Positions 27,454 to 40,531 of a stretch of DNA of 64,000 bases are shown here, in pieces. The DNA is from Glebionis coronaria (taxonomy: Eukaryota; Streptophyta; Magnoliopsida; Asterales; Asteraceae): assembly GCA_025667525.1 (NCBI GenBank), contig CM046881.1:28841580-28905579 (forward strand), given 5' to 3'. Position 1 is the first letter of the stretch, and each line of letters starts with the position of its first letter. A model generated the notes under the pieces. The model saw only the letters and a list, made by a program, of their open reading frames with translations. It made no database searches and was not told the origin of the DNA. The translations under genes were made by a program, and so were the position numbers.

Positions 27454-30400
27454 TTGACCAATGCTTGCCTGGATAAAAGTACTCCTTTTTTTCAAGCATC
27501 CATTTTCTTAGTTGTGGTCTTGAAACGGAGTCATGTATCACATGTTATGACCATTTTATTGCAACCCACGTTTTCAGATAATTACAATATAAATTTGTTT
27601 TTGTATGTTAGCGATTGTGTTTGGTACTCTATTTCTTGATAGCTCTCAATTTTAATAGAATAAAACATGGAATCAAATATTTTAGAATCATATAATACAT
27701 AAGCAAGTTGATCCTACATGAAATGTCAAAAAATACTTGTCCTTCTTTTGCATATTATTCACCTATGTAGGTTTCCCAAGGTTAAACAATATCATTTTTA
27801 GGTCAAATAACATGACGTGTTGTTAGAGCACACTCATGTCTTGACCTTTATACTATAATGTGTCGTCGAGATGCTCTTTGTCTACTACATTCACAACTAC
27901 CTCAAATACTAGCTGACCAACTTTTACACCAATAAAACACAACCAAAACTAAACAGAGCAAACATATAGATGTGTTTTATCCAACAAGAATCCGGGCAAA
28001 TACATTTTGCCTCTATGTGGTCTATATGGACTGGAAATAATTTTAGAGGTTTTTTCTTAGGTTTGGATGATTTGAGCCGGTTACGGCATTTTTAGCTGTT
28101 CTTGGTAGGTTTTTATCAGTTTTTGATCGGGTTTAGTCGCTTTTGACCAATGCTTGCCTGGATAAAAGTACTGCGTTTTTCAAGCATCCATTTTCTTAGT
28201 TGTGGTCTTGAAACGGAGTCATGTATCACATGTTATGACCATTTTATTGCAACCCACGTTTTCAGATAATTTCAATATAAATTTGTTTTTGTATGTTAGC
28301 GATTGTGTTTGGTACTCTATTTCTTGATAGCTCTCAATTTTAATAAAATAAAACATAGAATTAAATATTTTAGAGTCATATAATACATAAGCAAGTTGAT
28401 CCTACATGAAATGTCAAAAAATACTTGTCCTTCTTTTGCATATTATTCACCTATGTAGGCTTCCCAAGGTTAAACAATATCATTTTTAGGTCAAATAACA
28501 TGACGTGTTGTTAGAGCACACTCATGTCTTGACCTTTATACTATAATGTGCCGTCGAGATGCTCTTTGTCAACTACATTCACAACTACCTCAAATACTAG
28601 CTGACCAACTTTTACACCAATAAAACACAACCAAAACTAAACAGAGCAAACATATAGATGTGTTTTATCCAACAAGAATCCGGGCAAATACATTTTTGCC
28701 TCTATGTGGTCTATATGGACTGGAAATAATTTTAGAGGTTTTTTCTTAGGTTTGGATGATTTGAGCCGGTTACGGCATTTTTAGCTGTTCTTGGTAGGTT
28801 TTTATCAGTTTTTGATCGGGTTTAGTCGCTTTTGACCAATGCTTGCCTGGATAAAAGTACTGCGTTTTTCAAGCATCCATTTTCTTAGTTGTGGTCTTGA
28901 AACGGAGTCATGTATCACATGTTATGACCATTTTATTGCAACCCACGTTTTCAGATAATTTCAATATAAATTTGTTTTTGTATGTTAGCGATTGTGTTTG
29001 GTACTCTATTTCTTGATAGCTCTCAATTTTAATAGAATAAAACATGGAATCAAATATTTTAGAGTCATATAATACATAAGCAAGTTGATCCTACATGAAA
29101 TGTCAAAAAATACTTGTCCTTCTTTTGCATATTATTCACATATGTAGGCTTCCCAAGGTTAAACAATATCATTTTAGGTCAAATAACATGACGTGTTGTT
29201 AGAGCACACTCATGTCTTGACTTTATACTATAATGTGCCGTCGAGATGCTCTTTGTCTACTACATTCACAACTACCTCAAATACTAGCTGACCAACTTTT
29301 ACACCAATAAAACACAACCAAAACTAAACAGAGCAAACATATAGATGTGTTTTATCCAACAAGAATCCAGGCAAATACATTTTGCCTCTATGTGGTCTAT
29401 ATGGACTGGAAATAATTTTAGAGGTTTTTTCTTAGGTTTGGATGATTTGAGCCGGTTACGGCATTTTTAGCTGTTCTTGGTAGGTTTTTATCAGTTTTTG
29501 ATCGGGTTTAGTCGCTTTTGACCAATGCTTGCCTGGATAAAAGTACTCCTTTTTCAAGCATCCATTTTCTTAGTTATGGTCTTGAAACGGAGTCATGTAT
29601 CACATGTTATGACCATTTTATTGCAACCCACGTTTTCAGATAATTTCAATATAAATTTGTTTTTGTATGTTAGCGATTGTGTTTGGTACTCTATTTCTTG
29701 ATAGCTCTCAATTTTAATAGAATAAAACATGGAATCAAATATTTTAGAGTCATATAATACGTAAGCAAGTTGATCCTACATGAAATGTCAAAAAATACTT
29801 GTCCTTCTTTTGCATATTATTCACCTATGTAGGCTTCCCAAGGTTAAACAATATCATTTTTAGGTCAAATAATATGACGTGTTGTTAGAGCACACTCATG
29901 TCTTGACCATTATACTATAATGTGCCGTCGAGATGCTCTTTGTCTACTACATTCACAACTACCTCAAATACTAGCTGACCAACTTTTACACCAATAAAAC
30001 ACAACCAAAACTAAACAGAGCAAACATATAGATGTGTTTTATCCAACAAGAATCCGGGCAAATACATTTTGCCTCTATGTGGTCTATATGGACTGGAAAT
30101 AATTTTAGAGGTTTTTTCTTAGGTTTGGATGATTTGAGCCGGTTACGGCATTTTTAGCTGTTCTTGGTAGGTTTTTATCAGTTTTTGATCGGGTTTAGTC
30201 GCTTTTGACCAATGCTTGCCTGGATAAAAGTACTGCGTTTTTCAAGCATCCATTTTCTTAGTTGTGGTCTTGAAACGGAGTCATGTATCACATGTTATGA
30301 CCATTTTATTGCAACCCACGTTTTAAGATAATTTCAATATAAATTTGTTTTTGTATGTTAGCGATTGTGTTTGGTACTCTATTTCTTGATAGCTCTCAAT

Positions 30401-33400
30401 TTTAATAAAATAAAACATGGAATTAAATATTTTAGAGTCATATAATACATAAGCAAGTTGATCCTACATGAAATGTCAAAAAATACTTGTCCTTCTTTTG
30501 CATATTATTCACCTATGTAGGCTTCCCAAGGTTAAACAATATCATTTTTAGGTCAAATAATATGACGTGTTGTTAGAGCACACTCATGTCTTGACCTTTA
30601 TACTATAATGTGCCGTCGAGATGCTCTTTGTCAACTACATTCACAACTACCTCAAATACTAGCTGACCAACTTTTACACCAATAAAACACAACCAAAACT
30701 AAACAGAGCAAACATATAGATGTATTTTATCCAACAAGAATCCGGGCAAATACATTTTGCCTCTATGTGGTCTATATGGACTGGAAATAATTTTAGAGGT
30801 TTTTTCTTAGGTTTGGATGATTTGAGCCGGTTACGGCATTTTTAGCTGTTCTTGGTAGGTTTTTATCAGTTTTTGATCGGGTTTAGTCGCTTTTGACCAA
30901 TGCTTGCCTGGATAAAAGTACTCCTTTTTTTCAAGCATCCATTTTCTTAGTTGTGGTCTTGAAACGGAGTCATGTATCACATGTTATGACCATTTTATTG
31001 CAACCCACGTTTTCAGATAATTACAATATAAATTTGTTTTTGTATGTTAGCGATTGTGTTTGGTACTCTATTTCTTGATAGCTCTCAATTTTAATAGAAT
31101 AAAACATGGAATCAAATATTTGAGAATCATATAATACATAAGCAAGTTGATCCTACATGAAATGTCAAAAAATACTTGTCCTTCTTTTGCATATTATTCA
31201 CCTATGTAGGTTTCCCAAGGTTAAACAATATCATTTTTAGGTCAAATAACATGACGTGTTGTTAGAGCACACTCATGTCTTGACCTTTATACTATAATGT
31301 GTCGTCGAGATGCTCTTTGTCTACTACATTCACAACTACCTCAAATACTAGCTGACCAACTTTTACACCAATAAAACACAACCAAAACTAAACAGAGCAA
31401 ACATATAGATGTGTTTTATCCAACAAGAATCCGGGCAAATACATTTTGCCTCTATGTGGTCTATATGGACTGGAAATAATTTTAGAGGTTTTTTCTTAGG
31501 TTTGGATGATTTGAGCCGGTTACGGCATTTTTAGCTGTTCTTGGTAGGTTTTTATCAGTTTTTGATCGGGTTTAGTCGCTTTTGACCAATGCTTGCCTGG
31601 ATAAAAGTACTGCGTTTTTCAAGCATCCATTTTCTTAGTTGTGGTCTTGAAACGGAGTCATGTATCACATGTTATGACCATTTTATTGCAACCCACGTTT
31701 TCAGATAATTTCAATATAAATTTGTTTTTGTATGTTAGCGATTGTGTTTGGTACTCTATTTCTTGATAGCTCTCAATTTTAATAAAATAAAACATAGAAT
31801 TAAATATTTTAGAGTCATATAATACATAAGCAAGTTGATCCTACATGAAATGTCAAAAAATACTTGTCCTTCTTTTGCATATTATTCACCTATGTAGGCT
31901 TCCCAAGGTTAAACAATATCATTTTTAGGTCAAATAACATGACGTGTTGTTAGAGCACACTCATGTCTTGACCTTTATACTATAATGTGCCGTCGAGATG
32001 CTCTTTGTCAACTACATTCACAACTACCTCAAATACTAGCTGACCAACTTTTACACCAATAAAACACAACCAAAACTAAACAGAGCAAACATATAGATGT
32101 GTTTTATCCAACAAGAATCCGGGCAAATACATTTTGCCTCTATGTGGTCTATATGGACTGGAAATAATTTTAGAGGTTTTTTCTTAGGTTTGGATGATTT
32201 GAGCCGGTTACGGCATTTTTAGCTGTTCTTGGTAGGTTTTTATCAGTTTTTGATCGGGTTTAGTCGCTTTTGACCAATGCTTGCCTGGATAAAAGTACTC
32301 CTTTTTTTCAAGCATCCATTTTCTTAGTTGTGGTCTTGAAACGGGGTCATGTATCACATGTTATGACCATTTTATTGCAACCCACGTTTTCAAATAATTA
32401 CAATATAAATTTGTTTTTGTATGTTAGCGATTGTGTTTGGTACTCTATATCTTGATAGCTCTCAATTTTAATAGAATAAAACATGGAATCAAATATTTTA
32501 GAATCATATAATACATAAGCAAGTTGATCCTACATGAAATGTCAAAAGATACTTGTCCTTCTTTTGCATATTATTCACCTATGTAGGTTTCCCAAGGTTA
32601 AACAATATCGTTTTTAGGTCAAATAACATGACGTGTTGTTAGAGCACACTCATGTCTTGACCTTTATACTATAATGTGTCGTCGAGATGCTCTTTGTCTA
32701 CTACATTCACAACTACCTCAAATACTAGCTGACCAACTTTTACACCAATAAAACACAACCAAAACTAAACAGAGCAAACATATAGATGTGTTTTATCCAA
32801 CAAGAATCCGGGCAAATACATTTTGCCTCTATGTGATCTATATGGACTGGAAATAATTTTAGAGGTTTTTTCTTAGGTTTGGATGATTTGAGCCGGTTAC
32901 GGCATTTTTAGCTGTTCTTGGTAGGTTTTTATCAGTTTTTGATCGGGTTTAGTCGCTTTTGACCAATGCTTGCCTGGATAAAAGTGCTGCGTTTTTCAAG
33001 CATCCATTTTCTTAGTTGTGGTCTTGAAACGGAGTCATGTATCACATGTTATGACCATTTTATTGCAACCCACGTTTTCAGATAATTTCAATATAAATTT
33101 GTTTTTGTATGTTAGCGATTGTGTTTGGTACTCTATTTCTTGATAGCTCTCAATTTTAATAAAATAAAACATGGAATTAAATATTTTAGAGTCATATAAT
33201 ACATAATCAAGTTGATCCTACATGAAATGTCAAAAAATACTTGTCCTTCTTTTGCATATTATTCACCTATGTAGGCTTCCCAATGTTAAACAATATCATT
33301 TTTAGGTCAAATAACATGACGTGTTGTTAGAGCACACTCATGTCTTGACCTTTATACTATAATGTGCCGTCGAGATGCTCTTTGTCTACTACATTCACAA

Positions 33401-34335
33401 CTACCTCAAATACTAGTTGACCAACTTTTACACCAATAAAACACAACCAAAACTAAACAGAGCAAACATATAGATGTGTTTTATCCAACAAGAATCCGGG
33501 AAAATACATTTTGCCTCTATGTGGTCTATATGGACTGGAAATAATTTTAGAGGTTTTTTCTTAGGTTTGGATGATTTGAGCCGGTTACGGCATTTTTAGC
33601 TGTTCTTGGTAGGTTTTTATCAGTTTTTGATTGGGTTTAGTCGCTTTTGACCAATCCTTGCCTGGATAAAAGTACTCCTTTTTTTCAAGCATCCATTTTC
33701 TTAGTTGTGGTCTTGAAACGGAGTCATGTATCACATGTTATGACCATTTTATTACAACCCACGTTTTCAGATAATTACAATATAAATTTGTTTTTGTATG
33801 TTAGCGATTGTGTTTGGTACTCTATTTCTTGATAGCTCTCAATTTTAATAGAATAAAACATGGAATCAAATATTTTAGAATCATATAATACATAAGCAAG
33901 TTGATCCTACATGAAATGTCAAAAAATACTTGTCCTTCTTTTGCATATTATTCACCTATGTAGGTTTCCCAAGGTTAAACAATATCATTTTTAGGTCAAA
34001 TAACATGACGTGTTGTTAGAGCACACTCATGTCTTGACCTTTATACTATAATGTGCCGTCGAGATGCTCTTTGTCTACTACATTCACAACTACCTCAAAT
34101 ACTAGCTGACCAACTTTTACACCAATAAAACACAACCAAAACTAAACAGAGCAAACATATAGATGTGTTTTATCCAACAAGAATCCGGGCAAATACATTT
34201 TGCCTCTATGTGGTCTATATGGACTGGAAATAATTTTAGAGGTTTTTTCTTAGGTTTGGATGATTTGAGCCGGTTACGGCATTTTTAGCTGTTCTTGGTT
34301 GGTTTTTATCAGTTTTTGATCGGGTTTAGTCGCTT
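27454..34335 (+). repeat. X-Y dimers interleaved with one P-Q-Y trimer
   Basis: X monomers (27454, 30893, 32270 shifted by one dimer, and 33647) have a 7-T run after actcc, gataattac, gaatcatat and gtaggtttccc. Y monomers (28143, 31582, 32959) have actgcg and taataaaataaaac. X-Y dimers occupy 27454-28831, 30893-32269 and 32270-33646, each 1377-1378 bp; the first two share catagaatt and gtgtcgtcg. A P-Q-Y trimer lies at 28832-30892. The first dimer plus the trimer form a 3439-bp five-monomer segment before the X-Y order restarts. The last X starts at 33647 and runs into the D-A domain. Confidence 0.88.
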
Positions 34336-37300
34336 TTGACCAATGCTTGCCTGGATAAAAGTACTCCTTTTTCAAGCATCCATTTTCTTAGTTATGGTCT
34401 TGAAACGGAGTCATGTATCACATGTTATGACCATTTTATTGCAACCCACATTTTCAGATAATTTCAATATAAATTTGTTTTTGTATGTTAGCGATTGTGT
34501 TTGGTACTCTATTTCTTGATAGCTCTCAATTTTAATAGAATAAAACATGGAATCAAATATTTTAGAGTCATATAATACATAAGCAAGTTGATCCTACATG
34601 AAATGTCAAAACATATTTGTCCTTCTTTTGCATATTATTCACCTATGTAGGCTTCCCAAGGTTAAACAATATCATTTTTAGGTCAAATAACATGACGTGT
34701 TGTTAGAGCACACTCATGTCTTAACCTTTATACTATAATGTGCCGTCGAGATGCTCTTTGTCTACTACATTCACAACTACCTCAAATACTAGCTGACCAA
34801 CTTTTACACCAATAAAACACAACAAAAACTAAACAGAGCAAACATATAGATGTGTTTTATCCATCAAGAATCCGGGCAAATACAATTTGACCGGATTCTA
34901 TGTGGTCTATATGGGCTGGAAATAATTTTAGAGGTTTTTTCTTAGGTTTGGATGATTTGAGCCGGTTACGGCATTTTTAGCTGTTCTTGGTAGGTTTTTA
35001 TCAGTTTTTGATCGGGTTTAGTTGCTTTTGACCAATGCTTGCCTGGATAAAAGTACTCCTTTTTTCAAGCATCCATTTTCTTAGTTGTGGTCTTGAAACG
35101 GAGTCATGTATCACATGTTATGACCATTTTATTGCAACCCACGTTTTCAGATAATTTAAATATAAATTTGTTTTTGTATGTTAGCGATTGTGTTTGGTAC
35201 TCTATTTCTTGACAGCTCTTAATTTTAATAGAATAAAACATGGAATCAAATATTTCAGAGTCATATAATACATAAGCAAGTTGATCCTACATGAAATGTC
35301 AAAAAATACTTGTCCTTCTTTTGCATATTATTCACTTATGTAGGCTTCCCAAGGTTAAACAATATCATTTTTAGGTCAAATAACATGAAGTGTTGTTAGA
35401 GCACACTCATGTCTTGACCTTTAAACTATAATGTGCCGTCGAGATGCTCTTTGTCTACTACATTCACAACTACCTCAAATACTAGCTGACCAACTTTTAC
35501 ACCAATAAAACACAACCAAAACTAAACAGAGCAAACATATAGATGTGTTTTATCCAACAAGAATCCGGGCAAATACATTTTGCCTCTATGTGGTCTATAT
35601 GGACTGGAAATAATTTTAGAGGTTTTTTCTTAGGTTTGGATGATTTGAGCCGGTTACGGCATTTTTAGCTGTTCTTGGTTGGTTTTTATCAGTTTTTGAT
35701 CGGGTTTAGTCGCTTTTGACCAATGCTTGCCTGGATAAAAGTACTCCTTTTTCAAGCATCCATTTTCTTAGTTATGGTCTTGAAACGGAGTCATGTATCA
35801 CATGTTATGACCATTTTATTGCAACCCACATTTTCAGATAATTTCAATATAAATTTGTTTTTGTATGTTAGCGATTGTGTTTGGTACTCTATTTCTTGAT
35901 AGCTCTCAATTTTAATAGAATAAAACATGGAATCAAATATTTTAGAGTCATATAATACATAAGCAAGTTGATCCTACATGAAATGTCAAAACATATTTGT
36001 CCTTCTTTTGCATATTATTCACCTATGTAGGCTTCCCAAGGTTAAACAATATCATTTTTAGGTCAAATAACATGACGTGTTGTTAGAGCACACTCATGTC
36101 TTAACCTTTATACTATAATGTGCCGTCGAGATGCTCTTTGTCTACTACATTCACAACTACCTCAAATACTAGCTGACCAACTTTTACACCAATAAAACAC
36201 AACAAAAACTAAACAGAGCAAACATATAGATGTGTTTTATCCATCAAGAATCCGGGCAAATACAATTTGACCGGATTCTATGTGGTCTATATGGGGTGGA
36301 AATAATTTTAGAGGTTTTCTCTTAGGTTTGGATGATTTGAGCCGGTTACGGCATTTTTAGCTGTTCTTGGTAGGTTTTTATCAGTTTTTGATCGGGTTTA
36401 GTTGCTTTTGACCAATGCTTGCCTGGATAAAAGTACTCCTTTTTTCAAGCATCCATTTTCTTAGTTGTGGTCTTGAAACGGAGTCATGTATCACATGTTA
36501 TGACCATTTTATTGCAACCCACGTTTTCAGATAATTTCAATATAAATTTGTTTTTGTATGTTAGCGATTGTGTTTGGTACTCTATTTCTTGACAGCTCTT
36601 AATTTTAATAGAATAAAACATGGAATCAAATATTTCAGAGTCATATAATACATAAGCAAGTTGATCCTACATGAAATGTCAAAAAATACTTGTCCTTCTT
36701 TTGCATATTATTCACTTATGTAGGCTTCCCAAGGTTAAACAATATCATTTTTAGGTCAAATAACATGAAGTGTTGTTAGAGCACACTCATGTCTTGACCT
36801 TTAAACTATAATGTGCCGTCGAGATGCTCTTTGTCTACTACATTCACAACTACCTCAAATACTAGCTGACCAACTTTTACACCAATAAAACACAACCAAA
36901 ACTAAACAGAGCAAACATATAGATGTGTTTTATCCAACAAGAATCCGGGCAAATACATTTTGCCTCTATGTGGTCTATATGGACTGGAAATAATTTTAGA
37001 GGTTTTTTCTTAGGTTTGGATGATTTGAGCTGGTTACGGCATTTTTAGCTGTTCTTGGTAGGTTTTTATCAGTTTTTGATCGTGTTTAGTCGCTTTTGAC
37101 CAATGCTTGCCTGGATAAAAGTACTCCTTTTTCAAGCATCCATTTTCTTAGTTATGGTCTTGAAACGGAGTCATGTATCACATGTTATGACCATTTTATT
37201 GCAACCCACATTTTCAGATAATTTCAATATAAATTTGTTTTTGTATGTTAGCGATTGTGTTTGGTACTCTATTTCTTGATAGCTCTCAATTTTAATAGAA

Positions 37301-38475
37301 TAAAACATGGAATCAAATATTTTAGAGTCATATAATACATAAGAAAGTTGATCCTACATGAAATGTCAAAACATATTTGTCCTTCTTTTGCATATTATTC
37401 ACCTATGTAGGCTTCCCAAGGTTAAACAATATCATTTTTAGGTCAAATAACCTGACGTGTTGTTAGAGCACACTCATGTCTTAACCTTTATACTATAATG
37501 TGTCGTCGAGATGCTCTTTGTCTACTACATTCACAACTACCTCAAATACTAGCTGACCAACTTTTACACCAATAAAACACAACAAAAACTAAACAGAGCA
37601 AACATATAGATGTGTTTTATCCATCAAGAATCCGGGCAAATACAATTTGACCGGATTCTATGTGGTCTATATGGGCTGGAAATAATTTTAGAGGTTTTTT
37701 CTTAGGTTTGGATGATTTGAGCCGGTTACGGCATTTTTAGCTGTTCTTGGTAGGTTTTTATCAGTTTTTGATCGGGTTTAGTTGCTTTTGACCAATGCTT
37801 GCCTGGATAAAAGTACTCCTTTTTTCAAGCATCCATTTTCTTAGTTGTGGTCTTGAAACGGAGTCATGTATCACATGTTATGACCATTTTATTGCAACCC
37901 ACGTTTTCAGATAATTTCAATATAAATTTGTTTTTGTATGTTAGCGATTGTGTTTGGTACTCTATTTCTTGACAGCTCTTAATTTTAATAGAATAAAACA
38001 TGGAATCAAATATTTCAGAGTCATATAATACATAAGCAAGTTGATCCTACATGAAATGTCAAAAAATACTTGTCCTTCTTTTGCATATTATTCACTTATG
38101 TAGGCTTCCCAAGGTTAAACAATATCATTTTTAGGTCAAATAACATGAAGTGTTGTTAGAGCACACTCATGTCTTGACCTTTAAACTATAATGTGCCGTC
38201 GAGATGCTCTTTGTCTACTACATTCACAACTACCTCAAATACTAGCTGACCAACTTTTACACCAATAAAACACAACCAAAACTAAACAGAGCAAACATAT
38301 AGATGTGTTTTATCCAACAAGAATCCGGGCAAATACATTTTGCCTCTATGTGGTCTATATGGACTGGAAATAATTTTAGAGGTTTTTTCTTAGGTTTGGA
38401 TGATTTGAGCTGGTTACGGCATTTTTAGCTGTTCTTGGTAGGTTTTTATCAGTTTTTGATCGGGTTTAGTCGCTT
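34336..38475 (+). repeat. D-A dimeric satellite HOR, three copies of 1380 bp
   Basis: Three consecutive dimers at 34336-35715, 35716-37095 and 37096-38475, each exactly 1380 bp (D of 692 bp plus A of 688 bp). D has the ccggattc hairpin insertion, caaaacatat and the cttaacc variant. A has ttgacagctc, tgaagtg and ctttaaacta. The same D and A types appear in the tetramers at 9569-21956, but here without B and C between the dimers. Confidence 0.93.
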
Positions 38476-40531
38476 TTGACCAATGCTTGCCTGGATAAAA
38501 GTACTCCTTTTTCAAGCATCCATTTTCTTAGTTATGGTCTTGAAACGGAGTCATGTATCACATGTTATGACCATTTTATTGCAACCCACGTTTTCAGATA
38601 ATTTCAATATAAAATTGTTTTTGTATGTTAGTGATTGTGTTTGGTACTCTATTTCTTGATAGCTCTCAATTTTAATAGAATAAAACATGGAATCAAATAT
38701 TTTAGAGTCATATAATACATAAGAAAGTTGATCCTACATGAAATGTCAAAAAATACTTGTCCTTCTTTTGCATATTATTCACCTATGTAGGCTTCCCAAG
38801 GTTAAACAATATCATTTTTAGGTCAAATAACATGACGTGTTGTTAGAGCACACTCATGTCTTGACCTTTATACTATAATGTGCCGTCGAGATGCTCTTTG
38901 TCTACTACATTCACAACTACCTCAAATACTAGCTGACCAACTTTTACACCAATAACCAAAACTAAACAGAGCAAACATATAGATGTGTTTTATCCAACAA
39001 GAATCCGGGCAAATACATTTTGCCTCTATGTGGTCTATATGGACTGGAAATAATTTTAGAGGTTTTTTCTTAGGTTTGGATGATTTGAGCCGGTTACGGC
39101 ATTTTTAGCTGTTCTTGGTAGGTTTTTATCAGTTTTTGATCGGGTTTAGTCGCTTTTGACCAATGCTTGCCTGGATAAAAGTACTCCTTTTTTCAAGCAT
39201 CCATTTTCTTGGTTGTGGTCTTGAAACGGAGTCATGTATCACATGTTATGACCATTTTATTGCAACCCACGTTTTCAGATAATTTCAATATAAATTTGTT
39301 TTTGTATGTTAGCGATTGTGTTTGGTACTCTATTTCTTGATAGCTCTTAATTTAAATAGAATAAAACATGGAATCAAATATTTTAGAGTCAAATAATACA
39401 TAAGCAAGTTGATCCTACATGAAATGTCAAAAAATACTTGTCCTTCTTTTGCATATTATTCACTTATGTAGGCTTCCCAAGGTTAAACAATATCATTTTT
39501 AGGTCAAATAACATGACGTCTTGTTAGAGCACACTCATGTCTTGACCTTTATACTATAATGTGCCGTCGAGATGCTATTTGTCTACTACATTCACAACTA
39601 CCTCAAATACTAGCTGACCAACTTTTACACCAATAAAACACAACCAAAACTAAACAGAGCAAACATATAGATGTGTTTTATCCAACAAGAATCCGGGTAA
39701 ATACATTTTGCCTCTATGTGGTCTATATGGACTGGAAATAATTTTAGAGGTTTTTTCTTAGGTTTGGATGATTTGAGCCGGTTACGGCATTTTTAGCTGT
39801 TCTTGGTAGGTTTTTATCAGTTTTTGATCGGGTTTAGTCACTTTTGACCAATGCTTGCCTGGATAAAAGTACTCCTTTTTTTAAGCATCCATTTTCTTAG
39901 TTGTGGTCTTGAAACGGAGTCATGTATCACATGTTATGACCATTTTATTGCAACCCACGTTTTCAGATAAGTTCAATATAAATTTGTTTTTGTATGTTAG
40001 CGATTGTGTTTGGTACTCTATTTCTTGATAGCTCTCAATTGTAATAGAATAAAACATGGAATCAAATATTTCAGAGTCATATAATACATAAGCAAGTTGA
40101 TCCTACATGAAATGTCAAAAAATACTTGTCCTTCTTTTGCATATTATTCACCTATGTAGGCTTCCCAAGGTTAAACAATATCATTTTTAGGTCAAATAAC
40201 ATGACGTGTTGTTAGAGCACACTCATGTCTTGACCTTTATACTATAATGTGCAGTCGAGATGCTCTTTGTCTACTATATTCACAACTACCTCAAATACTA
40301 GCTAACCAACTTTTACACCAATAAAACACAACCAAAACTAAACAGAGCAAACATATAGATGTGTTTTATCCAACAAGAATTCGGGCAAATACATTTTGCC
40401 TCTATCTTGTCTATATGGACTGGAAATAATTTTAGAGGTTTTTTCTTAGGTTTGGATGATTTGAGCCGGTTACGGCATTTTTAGCTGTTCTTGGTAGGTT
40501 TTTATCAGTTTTTGATCGGGTTTAGTCGCTT
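38476..40531 (+). repeat. B-, C- and unclassified monomers bridging HOR domains
   Basis: Monomers start at 38476, 39156 and 39844. The first has the B markers ataaaattg and gttagtgattg, and an 8-bp deletion near 38956 that gives caataaccaaaac. The second has the C markers tcttggttg, taatttaaatag and gtcaaataatac but keeps the full gcaacccacg, so it lacks the 1-bp deletion seen in the C units at 11636-21956. The third opens the approach to the next trimer family. Confidence 0.8.
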
